From Phycisphaerales bacterium (GTDB lineage: Bacteria > Planctomycetota > Phycisphaerae > Phycisphaerales > UBA1924): a DNA stretch of 64,000 bases. Positions 16,422-26,522 of the stretch are shown here, in pieces. How positions within the stretch are numbered: position 1 is the stretch's first letter; every line of letters begins with the position of its first letter. The translations under genes were made by a program, and so were the position numbers. The notes under the pieces were generated by a model, which searched no databases, was not told where the DNA came from, and was given only the letters and a program-made list of their open reading frames with translations. The stretch is from the NCBI GenBank assembly GCA_029260375.1, contig JAJDDI010000068.1, forward strand, positions 1 through 64,000, given 5' to 3'.

Positions 16422-18128
16422 ATGCGCAATGTCCTTCCCCTCGCCGGCGTTCTCGCGCTGTCGGGCACGGCCCTGGCCCAGCAGGACAACGTCGTCGTCG
16501 ATATGTCGGGCATCGCGATCGAGTTCCCGTTCAATGACCAGGTCAGGGATTCGATCAGCAATCCCGACGACGGAACGCCCGAGATGATCAACCTCTCGGG
16601 CGGGTACGAGTTCGAGATCACGGGCGATGCCCGCGTGGTGGTGTTCCTTGTGGAGTTCTACAACGGTCCGATCGAGCCGCTGTTCAACTTTCTTGAGCCC
16701 GGGCTGGGCAACGTTCTGCGTGGGTACGTGCGCAATGCCGCCGACGGGCTGCCCCCGGCTGGCGGCAAGACCTGGAAAGAGTCGTTCGGTGGCGGGCTGT
16801 TCGGGGTCGAGATCATCGTGACGCTCCAGATCGAGACGGACGCGGCGGGCGTGGTGACGATCGGGGCCGTGGATATTTCGTCGGACCTTGGCATCCTGGG
16901 GTCGATCGAGTTCAGCGACGCGACAGCGCGTCTCACAACGTGGGACCCGACGCCGACGCAGGTCAACGAGTGGCACTTCAACGGGGACCTGAGCGCGGTT
17001 GCCGAGTCGGAGGGCGCGGCGATCCGCTACCTGGATGAGGCGGCCTTTGGCGACATCCTCGTGGGTGAGGACAACGAAGGCGTGCCCGACCCGACCATTC
17101 CCAAGGACGTGACCGTGGCGCAGTCCTCGTTTGTCGATACGGCGGGGCTGCCCGGTGTGCCGTCGCTCAACGGGGCCGATGACATGGTGTACCTGACCAG
17201 TCCCGCGTTCAATCTCGCCGACCCGATGAAGGTGGAGCACCGGCGCGGCGTCGGGCTTGTTTGCTTCCCATCGACGCGCCCGCAATACCCGGGCTCGTTC
17301 GTCGGCAAGTGGACGATGGTCTGGGACCTGCTCATCCCCGCCTCGAGCTGGTACGAGGACTTCCCGAGCAACACCACGCCCAACCAGTTCCTTACGGCGC
17401 TCGTGCAGACGGACTCGGACAACGACAACGGCGCCGACCTCTGGCTGCGCCATCAGGGCGGGCAGCCCGGGATCATCTGGGCCAAGGACGGGGACGACTT
17501 CACGGGCGGCTTCCTGCCGCTGCCCATCGCGCCGGATTCGTGGTTCCGCCTGGCGGTGGTCGCCGACGAGTTCCAGCGGGGCGTCTCGCGGGTGTTCGTG
17601 GATGGGGCGTTCGTGGGTGAGATCGGGTCGGACTGGGTCGCGGGGGCGACGGATCCGACGGTCCCGACGTACGCCGACGGGGAGGCTCTGCCGGTGGGCG
17701 CCTGGGATACGTGGGGGCAGTTCCCCAGCCCGTGGTCGCGTTCGAGCGGGGCGATGAACCCCGGGTTCGACGGCGAGCCGGTGCCCGCGCCGATGAACTC
17801 GACGTTCTGCATGTTCGCCGACCTCCGGTTCGGCGGGTCGCAGCCGGCGTACCTGGCGAACTACCTGTTTACCGATGGCCTGATGAGCGATGGCGAGATT
17901 TCTGCCTTCGGCGGGCCCGACGCGGCGGGGATCATGTTCGTGGGCGGCGGGTGCAACGATGCGGACCTTGCCGAGCCGTTCGGCACGCTGGACTTCTCGG
18001 ATGTCATCGCGTTCCTGACCGCGTTCGGGTCGATGGACTCCGCGGCGGACCTGGCGGCGCCGTTCGGGGTGTACGACTTCTCGGATGTGATCGCCTTCCT
18101 CGGCGCGTTCGGCGCTGGGTGCCCGTAA
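16422..18128 (+). CDS. Secreted LamG-like protein with C-terminal GC-type dockerin
   Basis: 568 residues, signal peptide to about residue 19. Residues 290-420 look like a concanavalin/LamG-type beta sandwich (WFRLAVVADEFQRGVSRVFVDG). The last 60 residues are a GC-type dockerin: CNDADLAEPFGTLDFSDV, then a second near-identical half DLAAPFGVYDFSDV, ending GAGCP. This tail is a sorting or attachment element of Phycisphaerae rather than a classical cellulosomal dockerin. GAGGAGAG precedes the ATG. The DUF1080 lipoprotein gene follows 21 bp later and is probably co-transcribed, which suggests a role in sugar or polymer handling. Confidence 0.85.
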   Translation: MRNVLPLAGVLALSGTALAQQDNVVVDMSGIAIEFPFNDQVRDSISNPDDGTPEMINLSGGYEFEITGDARVVVFLVEFYNGPIEPLFNFLEPGLGNVLRGYVRNAADGLPPAGGKTWKESFGGGLFGVEIIVTLQIETDAAGVVTIGAVDISSDLGILGSIEFSDATARLTTWDPTPTQVNEWHFNGDLSAVAESEGAAIRYLDEAAFGDILVGEDNEGVPDPTIPKDVTVAQSSFVDTAGLPGVPSLNGADDMVYLTSPAFNLADPMKVEHRRGVGLVCFPSTRPQYPGSFVGKWTMVWDLLIPASSWYEDFPSNTTPNQFLTALVQTDSDNDNGADLWLRHQGGQPGIIWAKDGDDFTGGFLPLPIAPDSWFRLAVVADEFQRGVSRVFVDGAFVGEIGSDWVAGATDPTVPTYADGEALPVGAWDTWGQFPSPWSRSSGAMNPGFDGEPVPAPMNSTFCMFADLRFGGSQPAYLANYLFTDGLMSDGEISAFGGPDAAGIMFVGGGCNDADLAEPFGTLDFSDVIAFLTAFGSMDSAADLAAPFGVYDFSDVIAFLGAFGAGCP

Positions 18129-18149
18129 AGAACCTCGAGGAGCCGCTGC

Positions 18150-19379
18150 ATGCGTCGAGTGATGATGGGTGGGGTGCTGTGTGCCGTGGCCTTGGCCGCG
18201 GGCGCGTGCGCCGTGAACCGGGCTGAGGTTGACGTGAACGTCTCGGTCAACGATGGCTGGGTCGATCTGTTCAACGGCGAGGACCTCACCGGCTGGACGG
18301 GCGGAGCCGATGGGGCCTGGGTCGTTGAGGACGGCGAGATCGTCACCGCCAAGCCCGGGCGGGGCTGGTGGCTGCGCACCGATCGGATGTACCGCGATTT
18401 CGAGCTGGAGCTGGATTTCTGGATGCCCGAGGGCGGCAACTCGGGCCTGGGGCTCCGGGGCAGCTCGGGCGGGGACCCGGCGTTCACGGGTCTCGAGGTC
18501 CAGATGCTCGACACGCACGGGCAATCGCCGGATGTGCACAACTGCGGCGCCGTGTACGAGGCGATCGCGCCCCGGGCGATGGCCGTGCACCCGGCGGGGC
18601 AGTGGAACAGCTACCGCGTCCGTCTCGTCGGCGACGTGCTGGACGTCTGGCTCAACGACGTGCACATCCACGCGGGCCAGAAGCTCGACGGGCGGGGCTA
18701 CTTCCGCAAGCCCGAGCAGAAGCTGCCGCTCAACACCCGCGCGACGACGGGGTACATCTCGCTGCAGGACCACGGGCACGCGTTCCGGTACCGCAACATC
18801 CGCATCAAGGACCTCTCGCCCGATCCCGAGCCCAGGGGCATGGTCCACCTTATTTCGGGCATGGACGGGGACGACCCCGCTGGATGGTTCAGCGAGGACG
18901 CCGCGGTGTGGGCGGTTGAGCACGGCGCGATCGTCGGGCGCAACGGGCCCGGGCACCTGTTCACCAATGCCGAGTTCACCGACTTCGAGATGCGCACGCT
19001 GGTGAAGGTCAACGCCCGGGGCAACTCGGGGATCTACTACCACGCGCAGCCGAACCCGGACCCCAACAACCCGTGGCCGGCGGGCTACGGGTACGAGGCG
19101 CAGGTCGATCAGCACGACACGAAGAACTACACCGGGTGCATCTACAACACCGCCTGGCCAGAGTCTGGTCCGGGCCGGGACGGGCCGATCACGCGAGACG
19201 ATGCTTGGTTCGACTACAGGATCCGGGCGGAGGGCGACCGGGTGCGCACGTGGATCAACGGCGTGCCGTTTGTGGACGCCGAGCTGTGCGAGTTCAAGAG
19301 CGGGCGGTTCGCGCTGCAGGGGCACCACAACGGGAACGAGATCATGTTCAAGGACTTCCGGGTTCTTGAGCTGGACTGA
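18150..19379 (+). CDS. Lipoprotein with two DUF1080 (3-keto-disaccharide hydrolase) domains
   Basis: 409 residues with a lipoprotein signal (lipobox AAGAC, Cys near residue 20). Two DUF1080 domains are visible. The first (about 32-222) opens with WVDLFNGEDLTGWTGG and contains NSGLGLRG; the second (about 230-409) contains NARGNSGIYYHAQPN. The family is beta-jelly-roll and has members that hydrolyse 3-keto-glycosides. It would act outside the cytoplasm, lipid-anchored. GAGGAG lies 7 nt before the ATG. Gfo/Idh/MocA oxidoreductases and TIM-barrel isomerases follow, as expected for a pathway that oxidises sugars at C3, cleaves them and isomerises the product. Confidence 0.85.
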   Translation: MRRVMMGGVLCAVALAAGACAVNRAEVDVNVSVNDGWVDLFNGEDLTGWTGGADGAWVVEDGEIVTAKPGRGWWLRTDRMYRDFELELDFWMPEGGNSGLGLRGSSGGDPAFTGLEVQMLDTHGQSPDVHNCGAVYEAIAPRAMAVHPAGQWNSYRVRLVGDVLDVWLNDVHIHAGQKLDGRGYFRKPEQKLPLNTRATTGYISLQDHGHAFRYRNIRIKDLSPDPEPRGMVHLISGMDGDDPAGWFSEDAAVWAVEHGAIVGRNGPGHLFTNAEFTDFEMRTLVKVNARGNSGIYYHAQPNPDPNNPWPAGYGYEAQVDQHDTKNYTGCIYNTAWPESGPGRDGPITRDDAWFDYRIRAEGDRVRTWINGVPFVDAELCEFKSGRFALQGHHNGNEIMFKDFRVLELD

Positions 19380-19385
19380 TCTCGG

Positions 19386-20534
19386 TCAGTCGGTCCATTC
19401 CACCCAACTCGATCCGTCGCGGGCGCTCTGCACGCAGAGTTCGACAAACCGCACGCCGCGCCTGCCGTCTTCAGCGGTGGGGGTGAGGGTGTCGGCGTCT
19501 GGTTGACCGGCTCGCTTGCTTTCGATCGCGTCGCAGGCGCCGCGGTAGATGTTGGCGAAGGCCTCGATGAAGCCCTCGGGGTGTCCGGGGGGGAGGCGCG
19601 TGGCGCTGGTTGCGGCGGGGGAGCGGTCGCCGCCGCGGGTGATGAGACGGCGGTCGCCGTCGAGCGAGGTCTGTTCGAGGACGTTGGGATTCTCCTGACG
19701 CCAGATCAGGGCGCCGGTCTCGGCGTAGACACGGAGGGTGAGCCCGTTCTCCTCGCCGACGCAGACCTGCGAGCAGGTGAGCGTGCCCTTGGCGCCGCCC
19801 TTGAAGCGGAGCAGGGCGCTGGCGTCGTCGTCGAGGGATCGCCCGGGGACGAACGAGGTCAGGTCGGCGCAGAGGGAGTCGATCTCGAGTCCGGTGACGA
19901 ACGAGACCAGATTCTCGGCGTGCGTGCCGATGTCGCCCAGCGCGCCCGCGATCCCGGCCCGCTCGGGGTCCGTGCGCCAGGAAGCCTGCTTCATGCCCGT
20001 GTCTTCGAGCGCTGTCGCGAGCCAACCCTGGTGGTACTCGGCGTACACCTTGCGGAGCTGGCCGATCGCGCCCGACGCGATGAGCGATCGCATCTCGCGG
20101 ACGAGCGGGTAGCCGGTGTAGTTGTAGGTGACGGCGCAGACGAGGTTATTATTGCGCGCCAGGTCGCGGAGCTCGATGGCCTGAACGCTGGTCATCGTGA
20201 ATGGCTTGTCACAGACCACGTGCAGCCCGGCCTCAAGGCAAGCTTTGGCGACCGGGTGGTGCAGGTGGTTGGGCGTGACGACGGAGACGAAGTCCACACG
20301 ATCGGACTCGGGGCGGGCGGTCTCGCGTTCGATGAGTTGCTGGTAGCTCTCGTAGGACCGGTCGGGGTCGAGACCCAGGGACCTGGCCGAGTCGAGGCTG
20401 CGCTGCGGGGTGGAGGACAGGGCGCCCGCGATGAGCTGGGCGCGTCCGTCAAGGGCCGCGGCCAGGCGGTGGACGCCTCCGATGAAGGCGTCCACACCGC
20501 CGCCGACCATGGCGAAGCGGAGCGGGGGGCTCAT
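19386..20534 (-). CDS. Gfo/Idh/MocA-family oxidoreductase (cytoplasmic)
   Basis: 382 residues, no signal peptide. The N-terminal Rossmann domain has a glycine-rich loop ([15 protein letters not shown]), and the family EKP motif is DKP at 109-111 (VVCDKPFT). The C-terminal alpha/beta substrate domain includes [16 protein letters not shown](P)-dependent oxidation or reduction of a cyclic sugar or inositol-like substrate is expected. Its ATG overlaps the stop of the downstream isomerase gene by 4 bp (ATGA), so the two are translationally coupled and should act in one pathway. Confidence 0.88.
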   Translation of the reverse strand: MSPPLRFAMVGGGVDAFIGGVHRLAAALDGRAQLIAGALSSTPQRSLDSARSLGLDPDRSYESYQQLIERETARPESDRVDFVSVVTPNHLHHPVAKACLEAGLHVVCDKPFTMTSVQAIELRDLARNNNLVCAVTYNYTGYPLVREMRSLIASGAIGQLRKVYAEYHQGWLATALEDTGMKQASWRTDPERAGIAGALGDIGTHAENLVSFVTGLEIDSLCADLTSFVPGRSLDDDASALLRFKGGAKGTLTCSQVCVGEENGLTLRVYAETGALIWRQENPNVLEQTSLDGDRRLITRGGDRSPAATSATRLPPGHPEGFIEAFANIYRGACDAIESKRAGQPDADTLTPTAEDGRRGVRFVELCVQSARDGSSWVEWTD

Positions 20535-21535
20535 TGCTTGTCCTTGTCAAATGCCGCGTCGAAGGCCCCGTGGGCGGGGTCGAAGTCGATGGCTCGAACG
20601 AACTCAACAGCTTCGGCGGCGCCGTGCTCCCGGGACATGGCGCTGTCCTCCCACTCGACCGAGAGCGGCCCGGTGTAGTTCGCGCGGTTGAGCGCACGGG
20701 TGATGCTCTCGAAGTCCACATCGCCCCGACCCGGCGAACGGAAGTCCCAGCCGCGGTTGGGGTCGCCGAAGGAGAGGTGGCTGGCGAGGATGGAGGTTGA
20801 GCCGTCGAGGGTCTGGGCGGCGTCCTTGACGTGGACGTGGAATATGCGGTCTGCGAAGCGGTCGATGAACTTGGCGGGGTCGATTCCCTGCCAGATGAGG
20901 TGGGACGGGTCGAGGTTGGCGCCGAACGCGGGGTGGTTGTTCACAGCCTGGATCGCCCGATCAAAGGTGTGGATGTCGTAGGCGATCTCGGTGGGGTGGA
21001 CCTCGAGGGCGAACTTGACAGCGTGCTTCTGGAAAGCGTCGAGGATGGGCGTCCAGCGGGCGGCGAACTCGCGGTAACCCTGGTCGATCTCGTCTTGGCT
21101 GGTGGGGGGGAAGAAGTAGAGCTTGTGCCAGACGGGCGAGCCGGTGAAGCCGTTGACAACATCAACGCCGAAGGCCTTGGCGGCGTCGGCGGTCACGATC
21201 ATCTCCTCCACGGCCCGCTCGTTGACGCCCTCCGGATCACCCTCGCCCCAGACGCGGTCGGGGAGGATGGACTTGTGGCGCTCGTCGATCGGGTCCGAGA
21301 CGGCCTGGCCCACGAGGTGGTTGGAGATCGCCCAGCAGTTCAGGCCGTGCTTGGCGAGCAGGTCGCGTTTCTGGCGGCAGTAGGCGTCTTCGCTCAGAGC
21401 CCGGTCGACCTCGAAGTGGTCGCCCCAGCAGGCGAGTTCGAGCCCGTCGTAGCCCCAGTCCGAGGCCATTTGAGCGAGGGTCACGAGGGGGAGGTCGGCC
21501 CACTGGCCGGTGAAGAGGGTGACGGGTCGGGGCAT
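20531..21535 (-). CDS. Sugar phosphate isomerase/epimerase-type TIM barrel
   Basis: 334 residues of the xylose isomerase-like TIM-barrel superfamily, metal dependent. Typical strands are seen in [44 protein letters not shown] and [10 protein letters not shown], with Glu/Asp/His ligands for a divalent metal. No signal peptide, so cytoplasmic. The ATG at 21535 follows GAGGAG. The Gfo/Idh/MocA gene downstream overlaps by 4 bp. Likely role: epimerise or isomerise a keto-sugar made by the linked oxidoreductase. It diverges from the symporter gene across 92 bp. Confidence 0.87.
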   Translation of the reverse strand: MPRPVTLFTGQWADLPLVTLAQMASDWGYDGLELACWGDHFEVDRALSEDAYCRQKRDLLAKHGLNCWAISNHLVGQAVSDPIDERHKSILPDRVWGEGDPEGVNERAVEEMIVTADAAKAFGVDVVNGFTGSPVWHKLYFFPPTSQDEIDQGYREFAARWTPILDAFQKHAVKFALEVHPTEIAYDIHTFDRAIQAVNNHPAFGANLDPSHLIWQGIDPAKFIDRFADRIFHVHVKDAAQTLDGSTSILASHLSFGDPNRGWDFRSPGRGDVDFESITRALNRANYTGPLSVEWEDSAMSREHGAAEAVEFVRAIDFDPAHGAFDAAFDKDKQ

Positions 21536-21627
21536 GGGGTTCTCCTCGTGCGGGCCATCGTACCCACACGCGGGGGCGATCTCTGTAGACTCCGCGATCC
21601 ACCCTGAAGCCCAGGCAGGAGATCTCA

Positions 21628-22971
21628 ATGTCGAACGAGGCGCCGCCCCCGGGACAGTCGGGTCAGCTGGTCGTGACCCGGTTGTCCGTGATGATGTTTT
21701 TCCAGTTCTTCGTCTGGGGCGCGTGGTTTGTGACGCTCGGCCCGTTCATGGGCGCGCTCGGCTTCGAGGGCGTGGACATCGCCAACGCGTACTCGACGGC
21801 TCCGATCGCGGCAATCATCAGCCCGTTCTTCCTGGGCATCATTGCGGACCGGTTCTTCCCGAGCCAGCGGGTCATGGGCGTGCTCCACCTGCTGGGCGGG
21901 GTTCTGCTGTTGTTGGCGCCGTACGTCGCGGGCCGGGGCACGGAGAACGCCTGGCCGTTCATCGGGATCTTGCTGGCGCACATGCTGTGCTACATGCCCA
22001 CGCTGGGCCTCTCGAACGCGGTCGCGTTCAACGCGATGCACAACCCGGAGAAGCAGTTCCCGATCGTCCGGGTCTGGGGCACGATCGGCTGGATCGTCGC
22101 GGGCTTCGGTGTCGGCCTGCTCGCGGGAAAGCTCGCCCAGACCGCCGGGCTCAGCGACGCGGACGCGGAGAAGGCCCGGGCGTCGGTCCCGGTGTTCTTC
22201 TATGTCGCGGGCGGGGCGGGGATCTGGCTGGGTCTGATGAGCTTCTTCATGCCGAACACCCCCGCGCCGAGCAAGGGCAAGCCCTTCAGCGTCGGGTCGA
22301 TCGTCGGGGTGGACTCGCTCCGCCTGCTGAAGCAGCGGTCGTTCGCGGTGTTCATCGTCTGCTCGACGCTCATCTGCATCCCGCTCGCGGCGTACTACAG
22401 CTTCGCGGCGACCTACGCGGGCGAGGCCGGCGTTCAGAACGTGCCGATCAAAATGACCTTCGGGCAGATGAGCGAGATCGTCTTCATGCTTGTGATGCCG
22501 TTCTTCTTCATCCGCCTCGGAGTGAAGTGGATGCTCGCGATCGGCATGCTCGCGTGGGTGCTCCGGTACGGGCTCTTCGCGGGTGCGTGGGCGGGCGCGG
22601 GGGGCGACCACATCACATGGATGATCCTTGGGGGCATCATCCTGCACGGCATCTGCTACGACTTCTTCTTCGTCACCGGGCAGATCTACACGGAGCGGAC
22701 GGCGCCCCCCGAAGTCCGCGCCCAGGCCCAGGGGTTCCTGGTGCTGGTGACCCAGGGCGTGGGCATGCTCATCGGAAACCAGGTCTTCGGGCGGCTCGTG
22801 GACCACTACTCGGGCGACGAGGGCACGGACTGGCAGACCGTCTGGGCCATCCCCGCGGCCTTCGCGCTGCTGGTGCTCGTGGTCTTCGTCCTGCTGTTCA
22901 AGGGACCGGGGCGGGGGCGGGGCGTCTCGTTGGAGGAGGCGGAGGCCGAGTCTCCCGAGGGTTTGCCCTAA
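21628..22971 (+). CDS. Nucleoside:H+ symporter-family MFS permease
   Basis: 447 residues with about twelve membrane helices. The start resembles the NupG/XapB family: [20 protein letters not shown], then [13 protein letters not shown], the conserved [14 protein letters not shown], and [13 protein letters not shown] in helix 5. In planctomycetes and Bacteroidota these permeases often lie among Gfo/Idh/MocA and TIM-barrel genes, and the substrate may be a sugar derivative rather than a nucleoside. GGAG precedes the ATG. The context fits uptake of the products made by the exported oxidoreductases nearby. Confidence 0.85.
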   Translation: MSNEAPPPGQSGQLVVTRLSVMMFFQFFVWGAWFVTLGPFMGALGFEGVDIANAYSTAPIAAIISPFFLGIIADRFFPSQRVMGVLHLLGGVLLLLAPYVAGRGTENAWPFIGILLAHMLCYMPTLGLSNAVAFNAMHNPEKQFPIVRVWGTIGWIVAGFGVGLLAGKLAQTAGLSDADAEKARASVPVFFYVAGGAGIWLGLMSFFMPNTPAPSKGKPFSVGSIVGVDSLRLLKQRSFAVFIVCSTLICIPLAAYYSFAATYAGEAGVQNVPIKMTFGQMSEIVFMLVMPFFFIRLGVKWMLAIGMLAWVLRYGLFAGAWAGAGGDHITWMILGGIILHGICYDFFFVTGQIYTERTAPPEVRAQAQGFLVLVTQGVGMLIGNQVFGRLVDHYSGDEGTDWQTVWAIPAAFALLVLVVFVLLFKGPGRGRGVSLEEAEAESPEGLP

Positions 22972-23040
22972 GCGAGCGCCCGGGGTTTGCGGAACAGGGG
23001 CGATCCGCTAGGCTACGGGTTCCCCAACGAACCGGAGCAG

Positions 23041-24378
23041 ATGATGAGCGATGAGCGACGTGAAGCGGCGATGACCAACGAATCCAGGCGGGCGTTCCTT
23101 GGCAAGGCCGCGGCGATGGCGGGGGCGGGCGCCGTGCTCAGCGCTGCCGCGTCTGGCGCCTCGGCGGGCCTGCTCCCCAGCGTCGCCAGGGGCAAGACCA
23201 AGCCTCCGAAGGGCGACGAGCCGATCCGCATGGCGGTCATCGGCCCGGGCGGGATGGGCACGGGGCACTGCCAGGCGTTCTCGACGTTTGCCAAGGACGG
23301 GCGGGCGAACGTGCAGATCGTCGCCGTGGCGGATGTCAACGACCTCCACGCGGCCCGCGGCAAGCGCGTCATCGAGGAGAAGCAGGGCAAGGACAGCGTC
23401 CAGACCTACCGCAACTATCGCGACATGATCGAGCGCGATGATATTCACGGCGTGCTCATCGCCAGCCCCGAGCACTGGCACGCGCAGCACACCATCGACT
23501 CGCTCACCGCGGGCAAGGACGTGTACTGCGAGAAGCCCATGACCCTGAACTTGGATCAGGCGATGGACGTCCGCAAGGTCGTGCTGGGCAACCCGGACCG
23601 GATCTTCCAGGTGGGCACCCAGAAGATGATCCTGCCCAAGTACGTCAGCGCCCGCCAGGCGATCAAGGACGGCAAGATCGGCAAGGCCCTGTGGAGCCAG
23701 ACGAGCTACTGCCGCAACACCCCCAACGGCGAGTGGAACTACTACGGCATCGACGAGAACTGGAAGCCGGGCGTGAACCTGGACTGGGACGAGTGGTGCG
23801 GTCACCTTGGCCCGCGCGAGTGGGACCCGAAGGTGTACATCCGCTGGCGGCGCTACCGGGACTTCTCCACGGGCATCATCGGCGACCTGCTCGTGCACGA
23901 GATGACGCCCATGATCCATGCCTTGGATGCGGGCTGGCCCGTCAAGGTCGTCGCGACGGGCGCGCACCTGATCGACACGGACATGGAGAACCACGACCAG
24001 GTGAACCTGACCGTGCAGTTCGAGGACGGGCACACGATGATCGTCGCGGGCGCGACGAACAACGAGGTCGGGCTCGAGACCATGATCCGGGGCGACCGGG
24101 CGAACATCTACCTGGGCTCGCGCAACTGCGTGATCCGCCCGGAGCGGGCGTACGCCGACGATGTGGACGCCGAGACACTCACGGGGACCAACATCGACAA
24201 CGACCAGGACTACCTGCGTCTGAACTGGCTCGAGTGCATCCGAAGCCGCAAGCCGGCGGTGTCGAACATCGACCTGGCCTCGAAGGTGATGGTCGCGGTC
24301 GATCTGGCGACGCGGGCGATGTGGGACGGGCACGCGTACACGTTCGACCCGAGCTCGATGCGCGCCAGCCGTGTGTGA
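23041..24378 (+). CDS. Tat-exported Gfo/Idh/MocA-family oxidoreductase
   Basis: 445 residues from the ATG at 23041 (GGAG just upstream); ATG codons at 23044 and 23071 are alternatives. A Tat signal is clear: SRRAFLGKAAAMAGAGAV. The Rossmann domain has IGPGGMGTGHCQ, the canonical EKP motif (CEKPMTLN) and a C-terminal domain with GIIGDLLVHEMTPMIHALD. Like glucose-fructose oxidoreductase, it should fold with NAD(P) bound before export. The last 8 bases overlap the ApbE gene. Substrate unknown; sugar oxidation outside the cytoplasm is the likely job. Confidence 0.9.
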   Translation: MMSDERREAAMTNESRRAFLGKAAAMAGAGAVLSAAASGASAGLLPSVARGKTKPPKGDEPIRMAVIGPGGMGTGHCQAFSTFAKDGRANVQIVAVADVNDLHAARGKRVIEEKQGKDSVQTYRNYRDMIERDDIHGVLIASPEHWHAQHTIDSLTAGKDVYCEKPMTLNLDQAMDVRKVVLGNPDRIFQVGTQKMILPKYVSARQAIKDGKIGKALWSQTSYCRNTPNGEWNYYGIDENWKPGVNLDWDEWCGHLGPREWDPKVYIRWRRYRDFSTGIIGDLLVHEMTPMIHALDAGWPVKVVATGAHLIDTDMENHDQVNLTVQFEDGHTMIVAGATNNEVGLETMIRGDRANIYLGSRNCVIRPERAYADDVDAETLTGTNIDNDQDYLRLNWLECIRSRKPAVSNIDLASKVMVAVDLATRAMWDGHAYTFDPSSMRASRV

Positions 24379-25279
24379 GGGCGACACCCCGGGTATCGTC
24401 CGCCTCGCGTGCTCTGCGATGGGGACACGGTTCGAAGTGGTTATCGCCTGCGTTGGTTCGGCTTCGCACGCGGCGCAGATGCGGGCGGTGGGCGAGGAGG
24501 CCCTGGCTCTCATCGGCGAGTGGCACGACCGCCTGAGCACGTTCGATCCGGGGTCGCTGGTGTCCAAGATCAACCGCGAGGGCGCAAGCCTCCCGGTTCC
24601 CGTCGACGACGAGCTGTTCGGGCTGCTTGCGATGTGTGAGCGGATTCGGGTGGACTCTGAGGGCGCATTCGACGTGAGCGTCGGGTCGCTGATGCGCGCC
24701 CACGGCTTTCGCCCGGGCGGGACGGGCGAGCCAACGAGCGAGCGAGGCGTGCGCGGGCTGACGCTCGGTCTGTCGGCTCAGAGCGTCGAGCTGCGGGGCG
24801 GGGCGGAGATCGATCTCGGGGCCATCGCCAAGGGCGCGGCCCTCGACGCGGCGCGCGAGATCTTACTCGATGCGGGCGTGGAGTCTGCGCTCATTCACGG
24901 CGGGGGGAGCACGATCGTCGCGATCGGCGCGCCCCCGGGCGCGGACGCCTGGCGGGTGCGGCTGGGCGATGAGCCCGGCGCGCCGAGCGTGCGCCTGCGG
25001 GATCAGAGCGTGTCGTATTCTTCGGCGCGCCCGGGCGGGATTGAGCACGTGATGGACCCGCGATCGGGCCGCCCGACCCGGGCGTGCGAGGCGAGCGCGT
25101 GCGTGGGCGAGTCGGCGCTGGAGACCGACGCTTGGGCGACGGTCCTGTTTGTTCGGGGCGAACGCCCCATGCGTATGAGCGAGCGTCTGACAAGCGCCGT
25201 CCGGATCGACGGCGTGTGGGCGCTCGCGGGGGCGGCTTGCGGTAGGATCGAGCTATGCACCAAGGAGACCTGTCCGTGA
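24371..25279 (+). CDS. apbE: FAD:protein FMN transferase (ApbE family), no signal peptide
   Basis: 302 residues from a GTG that overlaps the preceding gene. ApbE motifs: CSAMGTRFEV, TFDPGSLVSKINREG, AFDVSVGSLMRAHGF, EIDLGAIAKGAALD, HVMDPRSGRPTR and ETDAWAT (metal-binding Asp). The step that usually reads like TSGdYer is SYSSARPGG. The family moves FMN from FAD onto a Thr/Ser of target proteins. Most members are exported or lipoproteins; this one shows no signal, so it may act in the cytoplasm. No obvious flavinylation target was seen in the neighbours. Its TGA overlaps the GTG of the next gene. Confidence 0.85.
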   Translation: MCEGDTPGIVRLACSAMGTRFEVVIACVGSASHAAQMRAVGEEALALIGEWHDRLSTFDPGSLVSKINREGASLPVPVDDELFGLLAMCERIRVDSEGAFDVSVGSLMRAHGFRPGGTGEPTSERGVRGLTLGLSAQSVELRGGAEIDLGAIAKGAALDAAREILLDAGVESALIHGGGSTIVAIGAPPGADAWRVRLGDEPGAPSVRLRDQSVSYSSARPGGIEHVMDPRSGRPTRACEASACVGESALETDAWATVLFVRGERPMRMSERLTSAVRIDGVWALAGAACGRIELCTKETCP

Positions 25280-26508
25280 CCCAGGATCTTGATCGTCGTC
25301 GGTTTATCACGCAGGTCGGGGGCGGACTGGTCGCGTCGGCGATCGTCCCCAGCCTTGCCAGCGCCTCGAGCTGGGCTGGGCGGGCGCCGCTGAGGATCGG
25401 CGTGGTGGGCGCCGGGCGACAGGGGCGGGCGATCCTGGGCGAGCTGACCAAGCTCGCGGGCGCCGAGGTGAGCGCGATCTGCGACTCGGACGAGCGCCGC
25501 CTGGGCTCGGGTTTGCGCCGGGCCAGCGGGGCCGAGGGCTTTGCCAGCCTGAACGACATGCTGGGCAAACGGTCTGATCTTGACGCGGTCGTGGTTGCGA
25601 CGCCCACGCCCACGCACAAGGCGGTTGCGGTCCAGGCGATCGAGTCGGGCAGGCACGTGTACTGCGAGGCGCCGCTGGCGCACACGGTCGAGGACTGCCT
25701 GGCGATCAACAGCGCGGCCCGGTCGGCCAAGGGTGTTGTCGCGGCGGGGCTGCAGGGGCGGTCCAACCCGGTGTACGACCTGGCCCGCGGGTTCTTCCGA
25801 TCCGACTCGGTGCGTGACCTGGTGAGCATGCGGGCCCAGCGCCACGAGAAAACCAGCTGGGTCTCGCCCTCGCGGGACGCCTCGCGGTACAAGGAGCTCA
25901 ACTGGAAGCTCGACCCGGACGTGACGACCGGGCTCGCGGGCGAGTGGGGAACGCACCAGTTCGACGTCTTCCACTGGTACACCGGGCGGTACCCGGTCCG
26001 CGTCAGCGGGCATGGGAGCATCCGCCTGCACGACGACGGACGGAAGATCCACGACACCATCGCGTGCACACTCATCTTCCAGGACGGCGCGGCGCTGCAG
26101 TACGGCGCGACGCTGGCCAACACGTACGGCGGGAAGCACGAGGTTCTGTTCGGCGCCAACGCCGCGATCAAGCTCGCGTGGAGCCACGGGTGGATGTTCA
26201 AGGAGCCCGACGCCCCGACCCAGGGGTGGGAGGTCTACGCCAACCGCCAGCAGTTCCACAACGACGAGGGCATCACGCTCATCGCGGGCGCCACGAAACT
26301 CTCAGAGCAGGGCAAGCTCAAGGACGGCGTCGGGCTGCCCAACAGCTCGCTGTACTACGCGCTGGAGAACTGGCTGGGCGCGATCGCGGGCGACAGTGAG
26401 GTCGCCTGCCCGATCGGGGAGGCCGTCCGCGCGACGGCGGTCGGTATCGCGGCCCACAAGGCCACGGCTCAGGGAATCACCATCGACGTCGAGATGCCCG
26501 ACGTCTGA
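25276..26508 (+). CDS. Tat-exported Gfo/Idh/MocA-family protein with altered EKP motif
   Basis: 410 residues. The GTG at 25276 is chosen because AAGGAGA lies 8 nt upstream and the codon overlaps the ApbE stop as GTGA; an ATG 21 bases earlier would sit before that site. The Tat signal reads DRRRFITQVGGGLVASA. The nucleotide loop is VVGAGRQGRA. The family motif EKP is changed to EAP at 131-133 (YCEAPLAHT), so the lysine usually needed for catalysis is missing. The C-terminal domain has GLAGEWGTHQFDVFHWY. It may be a non-standard oxidoreductase or a binding protein. Confidence 0.85.
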   Translation: MTQDLDRRRFITQVGGGLVASAIVPSLASASSWAGRAPLRIGVVGAGRQGRAILGELTKLAGAEVSAICDSDERRLGSGLRRASGAEGFASLNDMLGKRSDLDAVVVATPTPTHKAVAVQAIESGRHVYCEAPLAHTVEDCLAINSAARSAKGVVAAGLQGRSNPVYDLARGFFRSDSVRDLVSMRAQRHEKTSWVSPSRDASRYKELNWKLDPDVTTGLAGEWGTHQFDVFHWYTGRYPVRVSGHGSIRLHDDGRKIHDTIACTLIFQDGAALQYGATLANTYGGKHEVLFGANAAIKLAWSHGWMFKEPDAPTQGWEVYANRQQFHNDEGITLIAGATKLSEQGKLKDGVGLPNSSLYYALENWLGAIAGDSEVACPIGEAVRATAVGIAAHKATAQGITIDVEMPDV

Positions 26509-26522
26509 GCGAGGAACAGTCA

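Noticed and set aside
16311-19328. 1005-codon minus-strand frame opposite the dockerin and DUF1080 genes
   Set aside because: Low-complexity Arg/Val/His-rich translation; both plus-strand genes have clear domains and signals.
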